Shown piece after piece: positions 16,690-25,440 of a stretch of 64,000 nt of DNA (position 1 is its first letter; each line of letters begins with the position of its first letter). The stretch spans positions 62,001 through 126,000 of the forward strand of contig DAIJ01000017.1 in the NCBI GenBank assembly GCA_002498725.1, in the 5' to 3' direction. A program made the position numbers and the translations under genes. The notes under the pieces were generated by a model that worked only from the letters and a program-made list of their open reading frames with translations, was not told the DNA's origin and made no database searches. Origin of the DNA: Euryarchaeota archaeon UBA23. GTDB taxonomy: Archaea; Thermoplasmatota; Poseidoniia; Poseidoniales; Thalassarchaeaceae.

Positions 16690-16845
16690 TCACCTTTGAA
16701 GTTTCGAGCGTCTCCAATGATGACGCTTTGGATGCGATACAGTGTTACGGGCAGTCCTTAGCATGACCCAAACAGGCACTCTACGGTTTTGCTTAGTAGC
16801 CTTATTGAGTCTCTGCTTTTTTCCAAATGGTTTGTTTCTTGCCAT
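16690..16845 (-). CDS. rpl39e: Ribosomal protein eL39 (L39e), 51 aa
   Basis: Product begins [20 protein letters not shown], continues [11 protein letters not shown] and ends in a very basic [11 protein letters not shown] tail. This is the standard 51-residue eL39, a protein lining the exit tunnel. GGTGAAATT precedes the ATG. It is placed between eS19 and eL31, the usual archaeal order. Confidence 0.97.
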   Translation of the reverse strand: MARNKPFGKKQRLNKATKQNRRVPVWVMLRTARNTVSHPKRHHWRRSKLQR

Positions 16846-16854
16846 AATTTCACC

Positions 16855-17325
16855 TCAATAGCGCACAAGCTCGGGATATTTTTCTTCAGCAGCGCCCCTA
16901 ACAGCATGAGCAGACTCATCCAATAATGATTGACCTGATGGAGTGATTACCTTTCCAGTAATTACGTTGCCTGTTGTGTTGTGAGCATTTGCAATGTATC
17001 CGGCAGCAGTTAATTGCTGAAGTATCGTTCTCGAAATTTTTCTTGAACCAGCGACGGCTCTATTTGGTTTAACTCCGCGATCTTTTGGACCGCCGAATAA
17101 CTGAGCCATGTGATTAGCACCAATAGGCCCCTTCATCGCGACTTTTCTTAAGACCGCAGCGGACCTAACAAACCACCAGTCTTCTTGGACGGGAGGATTC
17201 TCTCTATGAGTTCCAGTTTTGGCGAAAATAGTCCACTCAGGTGCATTTATTTCATCATTCTCCCCAAGCCTCTTAGATAGATCACTGATTAATAAATCGG
17301 CTGGAACGTCATGATAGGTCGTCAT
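16855..17325 (-). CDS. rps19e: Ribosomal protein eS19 (S19e)
   Basis: 156 residues from ATG 17325, which is preceded by AAGGTGACTC; longer readings lack homology. Family blocks are VPADLLISDL, PEWTIFAKTG, WWFVRSAAVLRKVAMKGPIG, YGG-like FGGPKDRGVKP and GSRKISRTILQQL. Small-subunit protein needed for 30S assembly. First gene of the eS19-eL39-eL31-eS17-trmJ operon, with a TATA element just upstream. Confidence 0.96.
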   Translation of the reverse strand: MTTYHDVPADLLISDLSKRLGENDEINAPEWTIFAKTGTHRENPPVQEDWWFVRSAAVLRKVAMKGPIGANHMAQLFGGPKDRGVKPNRAVAGSRKISRTILQQLTAAGYIANAHNTTGNVITGKVITPSGQSLLDESAHAVRGAAEEKYPELVRY

Positions 17326-17359
17326 CGAGTCACCTTGTAGCGACCGCGCGACTTTGAGG

Positions 17360-17370
17360 CCGTATATAAC
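17360..17370 (-). promoter_or_regulatory. TATA box of the eS19 ribosomal operon
   Basis: The minus strand reads GTTATATACG, centred about 40 bases before the eS19 ATG. A start roughly 25 bases downstream would give a short leader just long enough for the AAGGTGACT Shine-Dalgarno. The motif is nearly symmetric and could also serve the divergent gene. Confidence 0.5.
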
Positions 17371-17463
17371 CGTGATGACTTGGAACATATTTCCAAAGGC
17401 TCAGTCAACTCTTCTTTACGAATCTTACAAGAGTTCAAACCACTTAGCCGATTGGAGGGGGCA

Positions 17464-18264
17464 ATGGAGAAAGCACTCTCCCGTAATCCGAATATGTTGA
17501 GGACCATGATTGGTCTTGGATTAGTTCTGATTATTGTGCTTTCATTTGCAGTTCATAAAAATACTATGAATTCAGAATATTACAGGTATGAGACAACTAA
17601 TGATGGGGTTGTTTTATCATTAGAGCAAGCCGATGTTAATCTTTCAGAATGGTATGTTACTACAATGGATGCTTATACTTGGATTAATTTGACTGTATTT
17701 AATGCTCCAGTTGATACGTCACTAGTATTAACATCATCTAGTACAATTTGGCATCATTCTCCTTTGTTAGGTGAAGATGCTGATGGTTCATTTAATTGTG
17801 AAGAATATGAAGAAGTTTCAGAATCTTGCGAAGGAGCTTACAGCCATTCGATGTCGATTGAAAATGGCGATCTAACAATGAGAGGTAGAATTTCTTTCGA
17901 TTTACCGATAGAAGGTGTTGGATATGTACAATCTGAAAATTCTGAAGAGGCAGCATCATTTATCCAAGAAATGATTAATGATAGTGCTGCAATCACAACA
18001 TGGACTATCAAGATTGTAAATGATGAAGGAGAAGTTATTGATTCATTAGGAATAGAGGTAGAATTAGAAGTCGTAGAGCATCAATTTGTAGATGTCGAGG
18101 AATTCAAATTGAAGCCATTTCAAGAGACACTCTATAGTTTGGCAACACTAATTGGTTGTTTTGGCTTAATGATTGTAGTACCAATGATGGCTTACTTCGC
18201 TGGTGTTTGGAAGGCAAAACTTGACGAAGAAGTAAGATTAGAATCTCCACCACCTAACAAATAA
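17464..18264 (+). CDS. Bitopic membrane protein with extracytoplasmic domain, unknown function
   Basis: 266 residues from ATG 17464, which follows GGAGGGGGC. One N-terminal membrane segment (about residues 12-30, MIGLGLVLIIVLSF) is followed by ~190 mostly polar residues rich in Ser, Glu and Asp, expected outside. A second membrane segment (about 221-247, LATLIGCFGLMIVVPMM) leads to a short charged cytoplasmic tail. The region between helices contains CEEYEEVSESC with two Cys that could pair. It stands divergently from the ribosomal operon. No family recognised. Confidence 0.75.
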   Translation: MEKALSRNPNMLRTMIGLGLVLIIVLSFAVHKNTMNSEYYRYETTNDGVVLSLEQADVNLSEWYVTTMDAYTWINLTVFNAPVDTSLVLTSSSTIWHHSPLLGEDADGSFNCEEYEEVSESCEGAYSHSMSIENGDLTMRGRISFDLPIEGVGYVQSENSEEAASFIQEMINDSAAITTWTIKIVNDEGEVIDSLGIEVELEVVEHQFVDVEEFKLKPFQETLYSLATLIGCFGLMIVVPMMAYFAGVWKAKLDEEVRLESPPPNK

Positions 18265-18304
18265 TTTGAATTATCTAATGAACACTCTTTGAGAAATCTT
18301 ATCC

Positions 18305-19825
18305 ATGGTTGAGATTGCCGTACTTGATATGGACGGCCCTAGTGTTACGGATGCGAGCGATCTTGTTCGTGCTGGAAAACTTGATTTAGCTAAATGGGCA
18401 TACACGTCAATAGTTGAGAAAGACCCAGGTAATGCAGCAGCATGGTATGGATTAGGGGTCGTCTTAAACGAACTTAATGACCGCGAACTTTCAATAAATT
18501 CTTTTCTAAAGTCATATGAATATGACAATAAACATGCACCAACTGTTGCAAACCTTGCAATTTTGTATTCCCTTGATGATGTTGAAAATGCAGATAAATT
18601 TGCTCGCATAGCGATAGAATTAGGCTTAGAGGATGAGATTCTAACAAGACTATGCACCGAAGAAGAACCCCCTTTGATGGAAGCAAGAGCCGTTATTGAA
18701 ACTCCATCTTCAGAAGAAACGGAGTTAGAAATAATAAAGAAATCATCTGAAAAGATTGAATTAAATGAATTTGAGAAAGCACTAGAAATTATTTCGCCAG
18801 CAGTTGAAGGAGAATTTCATTCATCTTCAGAACTCTGGACATTGTGTTCAATATGTCTATTAGAACTTGGATTAATTAGCGATGCTGAGAATTCAATAAA
18901 ATTTGCTTGTGATTTACCCTCTGGAAAATGGATAGAAGATGGAGGTTTTATTTCGGCAATAAGTACTACCGATTGTAATTCGAAATTTGAATTGATGGAG
19001 AAAATAAGATTAAAAATTGATGTTAAATCTGAAGATAATCAAGAAGAAAACAATGTCCTAGAGTCTGAAGATGATGTTCAAGATGAAGACATTAGTCTTG
19101 AAGATTCAAAAGTAGTTTTAATTAAAAATGCGAAAAAACATTCAGAGGATGGAGATCATGTTTCAGCAGTAAAGGTTTGGAAGGAAATATTGGAAAGATT
19201 TGGATCAACTTCGGATGCATGGAGAGGTATGGCGTCTGCATTAGAAGCGGCTGGACATATAGAAAAAAGCAAACAATGCCTTTCAAAAGCAGCAGAAATA
19301 GATTTTGAACTTGGAGAAATTGATCAAAATGAAGATGTTGATTTGGTTTCAGCGGCAGAATTGGCTAAAAAACAAATAATGGCTAATCAATATCAAGTAA
19401 AAGATGATGTTAATGTTTCAATAGAATGGTATAACAAAGGTCTGAATCTTCTTGCTGAAGTAAAATCCTCTGAAGCATTACATTGCTTTGAACAGTCAAT
19501 AAAAACAATACCTCGAGAAGAAATAGACCTACGAGTAAGAGTACATAATGGAAAAGGTCATGCATTACATCAAATGGGTGAATACTCTCAAAGCATTCAA
19601 GCATATCATCAAGCTATCTCGATGTCGCCGGAATCAGTCAGTAGTCGTACACTCTACAACATGGGTTCATCTTATGCCGCAATGGAGCATTTCACAGATG
19701 CAATAAAATGTTTTGAACAAGCATTAGAAAGAGAAATTGATGATGATGATGCTGAGCTTTGTCGAACTCAAATGAATAGGTGTAGACTACTATTAAAAGA
19801 GCAGCTCAAGGTAAAAAGAAATTAA
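18305..19825 (+). CDS. TPR-repeat protein
   Basis: 506 residues. TPR-like helix pairs occur near the N-terminus (ARAGKLDLAKWAYTSIVEKD-like and NAAAWYGLGVVLNEL) and in the C-terminal 200 residues (DAWRGMASALEAAGHIEKSK, YNKGLNLLAEVKSSEALHCF, YNMGSSYAAMEHFTDAIKCF). They are separated by a strongly acidic linker (about residues 245-270). No signal peptide or membrane segment, so probably a cytoplasmic scaffold for protein complexes. Partner unknown. Its 3' end overlaps the convergent oxidoreductase gene by 4 bases. Confidence 0.85.
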   Translation: MVEIAVLDMDGPSVTDASDLVRAGKLDLAKWAYTSIVEKDPGNAAAWYGLGVVLNELNDRELSINSFLKSYEYDNKHAPTVANLAILYSLDDVENADKFARIAIELGLEDEILTRLCTEEEPPLMEARAVIETPSSEETELEIIKKSSEKIELNEFEKALEIISPAVEGEFHSSSELWTLCSICLLELGLISDAENSIKFACDLPSGKWIEDGGFISAISTTDCNSKFELMEKIRLKIDVKSEDNQEENNVLESEDDVQDEDISLEDSKVVLIKNAKKHSEDGDHVSAVKVWKEILERFGSTSDAWRGMASALEAAGHIEKSKQCLSKAAEIDFELGEIDQNEDVDLVSAAELAKKQIMANQYQVKDDVNVSIEWYNKGLNLLAEVKSSEALHCFEQSIKTIPREEIDLRVRVHNGKGHALHQMGEYSQSIQAYHQAISMSPESVSSRTLYNMGSSYAAMEHFTDAIKCFEQALEREIDDDDAELCRTQMNRCRLLLKEQLKVKRN

Positions 19826-22104
19826 TTTTCTTTAGTAATTCTCACTAAAACCGATTTACTAGTTGGTGTATTTGAGCCCAGTGCAACACTATCTAGGGGA
19901 ATTAATTCATTTGCTTCGGGGAAATAAGTTGCAATATTCCCTCTAGGAATCTGATAAGGTACGAGATGCCAAGATTTACTGGTTCTTTTAACACCCCGGA
20001 ATATAGACGTGATATTGACTTTAGAATCCGGACTTATATTGCTAGATAGTATATCTTCAGGATTCATGAAAATAATTCTTCGTCCTCCCTTTATACCTCT
20101 ATATCTGTCGTTCGAACTATAGATAGTGGTATTATACTGATCATGAGATCTTATTGTCATCATAACAAATTCATTTTCACTAGAAGATAAATTTTCTAAC
20201 TTATTGATTCTAAAATTTGCTAATCCAGAATCGGTATTGAAAGTTCTACTGTCTCGGGGTGGATTGGGAAGGTAAAATCCCTCTTTAATACGCACTCTAT
20301 TATTATAGTCATTAAATCCAGGAATAGTATCTTCGATTAAATCGCGGATACGATCGTAGTTTTCGCATAACTGATCCCAATTAATGCCTGAATCTCCAAT
20401 AATTTGATCGAGAAATTTACCTAAATTACATACTATTGATGGTTCCGAAAGAAGTTCTTTTGAGGCGGGTTTGTTTTTTCCTTGAGAAGAGTGAACAATA
20501 CCCATAGAATTCTCGACAGATACGAATTGATTTCCCGAAATGGAAATGTCTAGTTCAGTTCTACCTAAACATGGAAGAATAATAGCTTTCCTTCCTGTAA
20601 CTAAATGACTCCTATTCAGTTTAGTTGAAATCTGAACTGTGAGATTACAATTTTCTAAAGCATCAGATACTAAGTTAGTATCTGACATTGCGGAAAGAAA
20701 ATTGCCACCCATTGAAAGGAAAACTTTCCCAGAACCAGAAAGCATTGCATGGACTGATTCTACAGCATCATATCCATGACTATTTGGTGACTTTATACCT
20801 GTTGATTTTTCTAATCTTGAAATAAAATCTTCTTTTGGTTTATGATTAATCCCAACAGTTCTATCTCCTTGTACATTAGAATGACCTCTTACCGGACATA
20901 CCCCTGCTCCTTGGCGGCCAATGTTACCACCTAGGAGTAAAGTATTGACCATTTCTTGAATTGTGGGGACTGAGTTTCGGTGCTGGGTAATCCCCATAGC
21001 CCAGCAAATTATAATTGAATTGGCTTTACCAATAATTTCGGCTAAATTTCTAATTCTAGATTCACTTATACCTGTTGCATTCTCTATTTCTTGCCAATTA
21101 ATATTGGAAAAGGACTTTCTAAATTCATCAAAACCATTTGTGTATTCTGAAATAAAATCATGATCAATTAAATCATTTTGTATTAAATGATGATTAATTG
21201 CATTGAAAAGAATTTGATCCCCATTGATATTAATCTGAAAATGTTCATCAGCTATTTCAGTCCCACTACCAAGAATTTCTAATGGATTTTGAGGGTGTTT
21301 AAATTTCCTCATTCCAGTTTCTGTTAAAGGATTTATAGAAACAATAGAACCTCCTGCTCGCTTGGCATCTCTTAGAGCAGTTAACATCCTTGGATGATTA
21401 GTCCCTGGATTTTGACCTACTACAAGTATTAAATCTGCTTTATTAAAATCATCCAATGTAACAGTGCCCTTACCTATTCCTATCGAATCTGTCAAGGCTA
21501 CACCTGATGATTCGTGACACATATTTGAACAATCGGGCAGATTATTTGTTCCAAATCTCCTAGCTAATAACTGCCACATGAAAGCGGCTTCATTACTAGT
21601 TCGACCAGAGGTATAGAAAATAGCCTCATTCGGGTTTTCTAACTCAGATAATTCACTAGAAATTATTTCGAAGGCGTCATTCCAGGTTATTGGTTTGTAG
21701 TGTTCTTCTCCTTCAGCTAATAGCATAGGTTCAGTCAATCTGCCCTGATCATTTAACCATTGATCTGAATGATTACTTAGGCTAGAAACAGAATTTTTAG
21801 CAAAAAAGGAGGAGTTAATCCTCTTCTTAGTCGATTCGTCTGCAACTGCCTTGGCACCATTCTCACAGAATTCAGCAAATGTTCTATGGCCATCTGGATC
21901 TGGCCAAGCACAACCGGGGCAATCAAAACCGTGAAATCTATTTACTCTCGATAGAGTTTTCAAGGAGCCGATTATACCACTTTTTGTAAATCCATGATTC
22001 ATAGTTGAAATTATTGCAGGTAATCCAGCAGCTGATTTCGATGATTTCGAGAGTAAAGGTGGATTTTTCTCCAATGGAGGAATTTTTCTCACCCGTCTAC
22101 TCAT
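19822..22104 (-). CDS. FdhF/YdeP-family molybdopterin oxidoreductase
   Basis: 760 residues. The N-terminal block FHGFDCPGCAWPDPDGHRTF and AEFCENGAKAVADE is typical of the YdeP branch of formate-dehydrogenase-like proteins, which has an abbreviated iron-sulfur region. SNMCHESSGVAL holds Cys at the position that is Cys or Sec in formate dehydrogenases. NPGTNHPRML, CWAMGITQHRNSV, GNIGRQGAGVCPVRGHSNVQ and a C-terminal molybdopterin-dinucleotide domain follow. It is encoded next to fdhD, needed to sulfurate such cofactors. The true substrate of YdeP proteins is uncertain, so formate dehydrogenase activity is not asserted. No partner electron-transfer subunit is adjacent. Confidence 0.9.
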   Translation of the reverse strand: MSRRVRKIPPLEKNPPLLSKSSKSAAGLPAIISTMNHGFTKSGIIGSLKTLSRVNRFHGFDCPGCAWPDPDGHRTFAEFCENGAKAVADESTKKRINSSFFAKNSVSSLSNHSDQWLNDQGRLTEPMLLAEGEEHYKPITWNDAFEIISSELSELENPNEAIFYTSGRTSNEAAFMWQLLARRFGTNNLPDCSNMCHESSGVALTDSIGIGKGTVTLDDFNKADLILVVGQNPGTNHPRMLTALRDAKRAGGSIVSINPLTETGMRKFKHPQNPLEILGSGTEIADEHFQININGDQILFNAINHHLIQNDLIDHDFISEYTNGFDEFRKSFSNINWQEIENATGISESRIRNLAEIIGKANSIIICWAMGITQHRNSVPTIQEMVNTLLLGGNIGRQGAGVCPVRGHSNVQGDRTVGINHKPKEDFISRLEKSTGIKSPNSHGYDAVESVHAMLSGSGKVFLSMGGNFLSAMSDTNLVSDALENCNLTVQISTKLNRSHLVTGRKAIILPCLGRTELDISISGNQFVSVENSMGIVHSSQGKNKPASKELLSEPSIVCNLGKFLDQIIGDSGINWDQLCENYDRIRDLIEDTIPGFNDYNNRVRIKEGFYLPNPPRDSRTFNTDSGLANFRINKLENLSSSENEFVMMTIRSHDQYNTTIYSSNDRYRGIKGGRRIIFMNPEDILSSNISPDSKVNITSIFRGVKRTSKSWHLVPYQIPRGNIATYFPEANELIPLDSVALGSNTPTSKSVLVRITKEN

Positions 22105-22160
22105 GATCGTTCACCAGTATTATTGTTATTCATTGTGTTGTATATTATTAACTCAAAAAT

Positions 22161-22964
22161 TCAATTTATAGATATTCGAGAAGGCGCCGAATAAACGGTA
22201 ATACGATGTTTTTTCACAAAAGCAATCAATGTCAGATTATTTTCACGGGCCAAATCAACAGCTAAACTACTAGGAGCTCCTACGGCTGCTAACACGGGAA
22301 CTCCGAGAATAACTGCTTTTTGGACTAATTCAAAAGATGCTCTTCCAGAAAGAAAAATGAACCCATCATTAATACTTATTTCCTGATTGCTAATAAGTGC
22401 ACCGACTAATTTATCCATAGCATTGTGCCTCCCGATATCCTCTCTAATTGAAATGAGTTTACCATCATTAGAAAAAAATGCAGCAGCATGTGTGCCTCCT
22501 GTGGAACTGAAAAGTTCTTGCCTCGATTTTAGATTTTCAGATGCCTTAATGATTACATTGTATTTAAGACTAAATTGTCCTGAAGATATAAAATGGGAAT
22601 GGCTTAATTGAGATATACTTTCTTTGCCGCATATTCCACAGGCAGATGTTTTTGTCGCTTGTCTTCTGTGTAAATCTGGTTCGAAATTAACATTTTTAAT
22701 TAATCGTACAATTATCTCATCTTCAGAAAAAGTTATCGAATCAATATCAGAATGTGATTTAATTATACTTTCAGAAAAAAGAAACCCTATTACTAGATCT
22801 TTATCTTCTCCCGGTGTTCGCATTGTAATGCCTAAACTAAATCTATGATTTTCATGATTTTGAATAATCATCGAAACGGGCTCTTCAATAGCAACTGAGT
22901 CTAAAAAATGTGTTTTTCTAGACGAATTTATCCTTAACACATCCTCATCGCGCACTGCAGTCAT
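22161..22964 (-). CDS. fdhD: Formate dehydrogenase accessory sulfurtransferase FdhD
   Basis: Transfers sulfur to the molybdenum cofactor of FDH-like enzymes. Motifs are DSVAIEEPVSM, TSACGICGKES (the CxxC that carries persulfide), GGTHAAAFFS and REDIGRHNAMDKLVGAL, then SGRASFELVQKA and GVPVLAAVGAPSSLAV. ATG 22964 gives 267 residues, a usual size; a GTG at 23036 would add 24 residues without homology. It is transcribed just ahead of the YdeP-type oxidoreductase, its likely client. Confidence 0.93.
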   Translation of the reverse strand: MTAVRDEDVLRINSSRKTHFLDSVAIEEPVSMIIQNHENHRFSLGITMRTPGEDKDLVIGFLFSESIIKSHSDIDSITFSEDEIIVRLIKNVNFEPDLHRRQATKTSACGICGKESISQLSHSHFISSGQFSLKYNVIIKASENLKSRQELFSSTGGTHAAAFFSNDGKLISIREDIGRHNAMDKLVGALISNQEISINDGFIFLSGRASFELVQKAVILGVPVLAAVGAPSSLAVDLARENNLTLIAFVKKHRITVYSAPSRISIN

Positions 22965-23054
22965 ATAGTTGGCTAACAGGTAAACGCGTTTGGGATTGAC
23001 GGAAGTATTGATATTAAGTGGAATATTGATATACACCCATAAAGAGGCGACATC

Positions 23055-23441
23055 ATGGGCGGATGTGACAGCAAAGGCATTGCTCTTCCAATTGTAACTC
23101 CTACTGAAATAATCAATGTTTCAATAGATGCTACAGATTCAGCACGTAAAGCGATGATTGCTGCAATGGGAGATGACCATGAAAGTAAAGTGATAATCAT
23201 TAGTGTTGATTCTGGTGGTTGTTCTGGTTACATGTATGATATGAAAATTATAGATGATCCAAAAGACGATTCTTATCAAGTGATTAAATTTGATGAAATT
23301 AAGGTGTTAATACACAATGAGCACAGTATCATGCTTGATGGATTAATACTTGATTATAATGATTCATTGATGGGTGGTGGATTTGCTATGCAGAACCCAA
23401 ATGCAAATAGAACCTGTGGTTGTGGTCTTTCATTTAGATGA
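23055..23441 (+). CDS. IscA/HesB-type iron-sulfur carrier
   Basis: 128 residues with the A-type carrier signature: VDSGGCSGYMYDM supplies the first cysteine and NPNANRTCGCGLSF the C-terminal CxC. It presumably delivers Fe-S clusters to apo-proteins. The ~25 residues before the domain (beginning MGGCDSKG) are not typical of the family and contain an extra Cys. Divergent from fdhD and convergent with the membrane-protein gene downstream, overlapping it by 12 bases. Confidence 0.92.
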   Translation: MGGCDSKGIALPIVTPTEIINVSIDATDSARKAMIAAMGDDHESKVIIISVDSGGCSGYMYDMKIIDDPKDDSYQVIKFDEIKVLIHNEHSIMLDGLILDYNDSLMGGGFAMQNPNANRTCGCGLSFR

Positions 23442-24527
23442 GTATTCTGAACTTTTTTTCTCTAAGTCAATAAAATCAATTGACTCTCCCTTTTGCACCC
23501 ATTCTTCTAACGACATCAATGGAGAAATTCTTAATTTACCTAGATTACGCGTGAAAAGATATAGGGTAGGGTTAAATTGTTTAATTATCTGTTCTTGAAA
23601 TGTTATACGTATAGACTCAGCACGATAGCGGAAGAAGGATATTTCGACTGCAACACCAATTATTGTTGCTGTATAAAGTACTAATAAAACGGTTAATGCA
23701 AATAGGACAGGGTCCCCGAACATCTGACCACTTCTCAATTCAGTACCGTAGAATATCTGACGAGATAATAAGAATATAAGTCCAACTCCAACCCATGGAC
23801 CTAGTTGTTCTTCAACAAAAGTACCCATAGGTAATAGTCGTCTATTACCCGTATCTGCAAAAACCATCGTGCTTAGAGTAGCTGCTCTTACTACTGAGAT
23901 GAAAGATACTAGAATAATGTAGAAAAGACTTGAAAGAATCAAGACAGTACTCGAATCAAATGGAAGATAAGATACAATTAGGAATGCGAATAAACCAAGA
24001 AAAACAGTAATTGGCATTCGATTAATCGCACTAAGAATCCTATCTGGATTCTTTACACCGTCTTCCATCCTAGGTATACCAATTATTTCCCAACGAGTGA
24101 CTTTCTGGACAAATATACCTATTTTTAGAAGAATTTTTTTACGTATTAATATCCATTCGAATATCCAAATAATAGGCATTATTGGTATCGTAATTATTGC
24201 AGCAAATAGTCCCAAAAAAGGCCAAACAATCATACCTGGCAGTAAAAGAAAATGCTTCAAATTCAATGGGAAAAGTAAATCAGATTCTATCCTTGATTGC
24301 CTCTCAGCATCGATATTCACAATCCTGGCTTCTCTATCTAATTCTTGTCTAAATCTACTAAGTGGTAAACCTGCATCAAGGACTCGTCTTACCTTTTCAC
24401 GGTAGTGTTCGTGTTCAGGTTCAACACCAGACCACCATTTCCAACCATATGAGATAGGTATTGCAACCATTACAGGCGACATTAATACCAGTATCGCAGT
24501 TAGGAGTGACTCCAGCGATGCACTCAT
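23430..24527 (-). CDS. Polytopic membrane protein, unknown function
   Basis: 365 residues from ATG 24527 (a longer reading to 24638 lacks support). About six membrane segments: one at the N-terminus (LTAILVLMSPVMVAIPISY), two near residues 85-130 (MIVWPFLGLFAAIITIP, IWIFEWILI) and three or four between 180 and 310. A basic C-terminal tail follows. Polar regions flank WEIIGIPRMEDG and FVEEQLGPWVGVGL. No transporter or enzyme motif recognised. Confidence 0.75.
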   Translation of the reverse strand: MSASLESLLTAILVLMSPVMVAIPISYGWKWWSGVEPEHEHYREKVRRVLDAGLPLSRFRQELDREARIVNIDAERQSRIESDLLFPLNLKHFLLLPGMIVWPFLGLFAAIITIPIMPIIWIFEWILIRKKILLKIGIFVQKVTRWEIIGIPRMEDGVKNPDRILSAINRMPITVFLGLFAFLIVSYLPFDSSTVLILSSLFYIILVSFISVVRAATLSTMVFADTGNRRLLPMGTFVEEQLGPWVGVGLIFLLSRQIFYGTELRSGQMFGDPVLFALTVLLVLYTATIIGVAVEISFFRYRAESIRITFQEQIIKQFNPTLYLFTRNLGKLRISPLMSLEEWVQKGESIDFIDLEKKSSEYSSK

Positions 24528-24656
24528 ATGATTAACCAGTTTATCATATATCAAGAAGGAAGCGGTAATTTTTTGTTCAAAGAATAGATTTTTGTTCGTA
24601 TAAGGTCGTACCATTAGATACCTAAACTTGATATCCAATCATTCCCTAGATAGGTC

Positions 24657-25106
24657 ATGGAAGATGATTATGACTACATGATTGAAGCAAATGCACATTG
24701 TGACGGGCCATGTGGGGTATACGACCCTGCAAGTGCCAGGATTGCTGGTGAAGCAGTACAATCAATGACCAAGAAGATGGTTGATCTAGCTGAAAATCAT
24801 GGTGGTGATTGTGGTTCAGCGGGTTATATTAACACAATGAGTAGGTACGCTGCAATAAAGGAAGAGGAAGCACAAATATGTAAGGATGAATTATTGGTAT
24901 TGTGGACTGATTTTTTCAAACCCCAACATCTCGAATCAAATCCAAACTTACATGAGATTTTTTGGAAGGCTGCCAAATTATGCAGTGCCTGCAAAGTTGA
25001 AGTTTCTACTATGCACGCTCAAGAATTGATGGATGCCATTGAAGAAATTCATAATCTATTCTGGGCTGTAAAGGGTAGAGATGTGCCTTGGATTAGAGCA
25101 AGTTGA
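24657..25106 (+). CDS. sodN: Nickel superoxide dismutase precursor
   Basis: 149 residues. After a 13-residue leader (MEDDYDYMIEANA) the mature chain would begin HCDGPCGVYDPASARI. The nickel hook ligands are His14, Cys15 and Cys19 of the precursor, i.e. His1, Cys2 and Cys6 after cleavage. The rest forms the four-helix bundle with SRYAAIKEEEAQICKDEL and the C-terminal ELMDAIEEIHNLFW. It dismutates superoxide in the cytoplasm without needing iron or manganese. The next gene encodes the protease expected to remove the leader, and the two genes overlap or are about 4 bases apart depending on its start. Confidence 0.96.
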   Translation: MEDDYDYMIEANAHCDGPCGVYDPASARIAGEAVQSMTKKMVDLAENHGGDCGSAGYINTMSRYAAIKEEEAQICKDELLVLWTDFFKPQHLESNPNLHEIFWKAAKLCSACKVEVSTMHAQELMDAIEEIHNLFWAVKGRDVPWIRAS

Positions 25107-25110
25107 GGAC

Positions 25111-25395
25111 ATGGATCATATTTCTGTCAGAGTCAATGGAAACAGTATGTGGCCAACATTAGTAGATGGGGAAATTATTGATTTCGTCATAACTGAAAAA
25201 AAATTTAAAAATGGCCAAATTGTTCTGGCCAAACATCCATTCAATAATGATCTAATGATAATAAAAAGAATAAAATCAATATCTGAAAAGGGGATTTTCT
25301 TAGAGGGAGATAATCCGGACCCAACTGCTACAGATGATAGCCATAATTTTGGTTTAGTGCCGAAAGAACATGTATTAGGAATTGCGAATTCCTAA
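25111..25395 (+). CDS. sodX: Ni-SOD maturation protease (S26 signal-peptidase family)
   Basis: 94 residues from ATG 25111 (ATG 25081, inside sodN, is an alternative). RVNGNSMWPTLVDG contains the catalytic Ser and IIKRIKSIS the catalytic Lys of the S26 Ser/Lys dyad. GDNPDPTATDDSHNFGLVP is the conserved substrate-side block. There is no N-terminal membrane anchor, which separates it from true signal peptidases and fits a soluble SodX that trims the SodN leader to expose the nickel-binding His. Always judged together with the adjacent sodN. Confidence 0.93.
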   Translation: MDHISVRVNGNSMWPTLVDGEIIDFVITEKKFKNGQIVLAKHPFNNDLMIIKRIKSISEKGIFLEGDNPDPTATDDSHNFGLVPKEHVLGIANS

Positions 25396-25440
25396 ACCAA
25401 TCGTGTAAATATTCATCATTCTAGTTACACACGAAGATAT

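Noticed and set aside
19822..22104. Selenocysteine-containing formate dehydrogenase
   Set aside because: The active-site position is an ordinary Cys codon with no in-frame TGA, and the N-terminal motif is of the YdeP branch.
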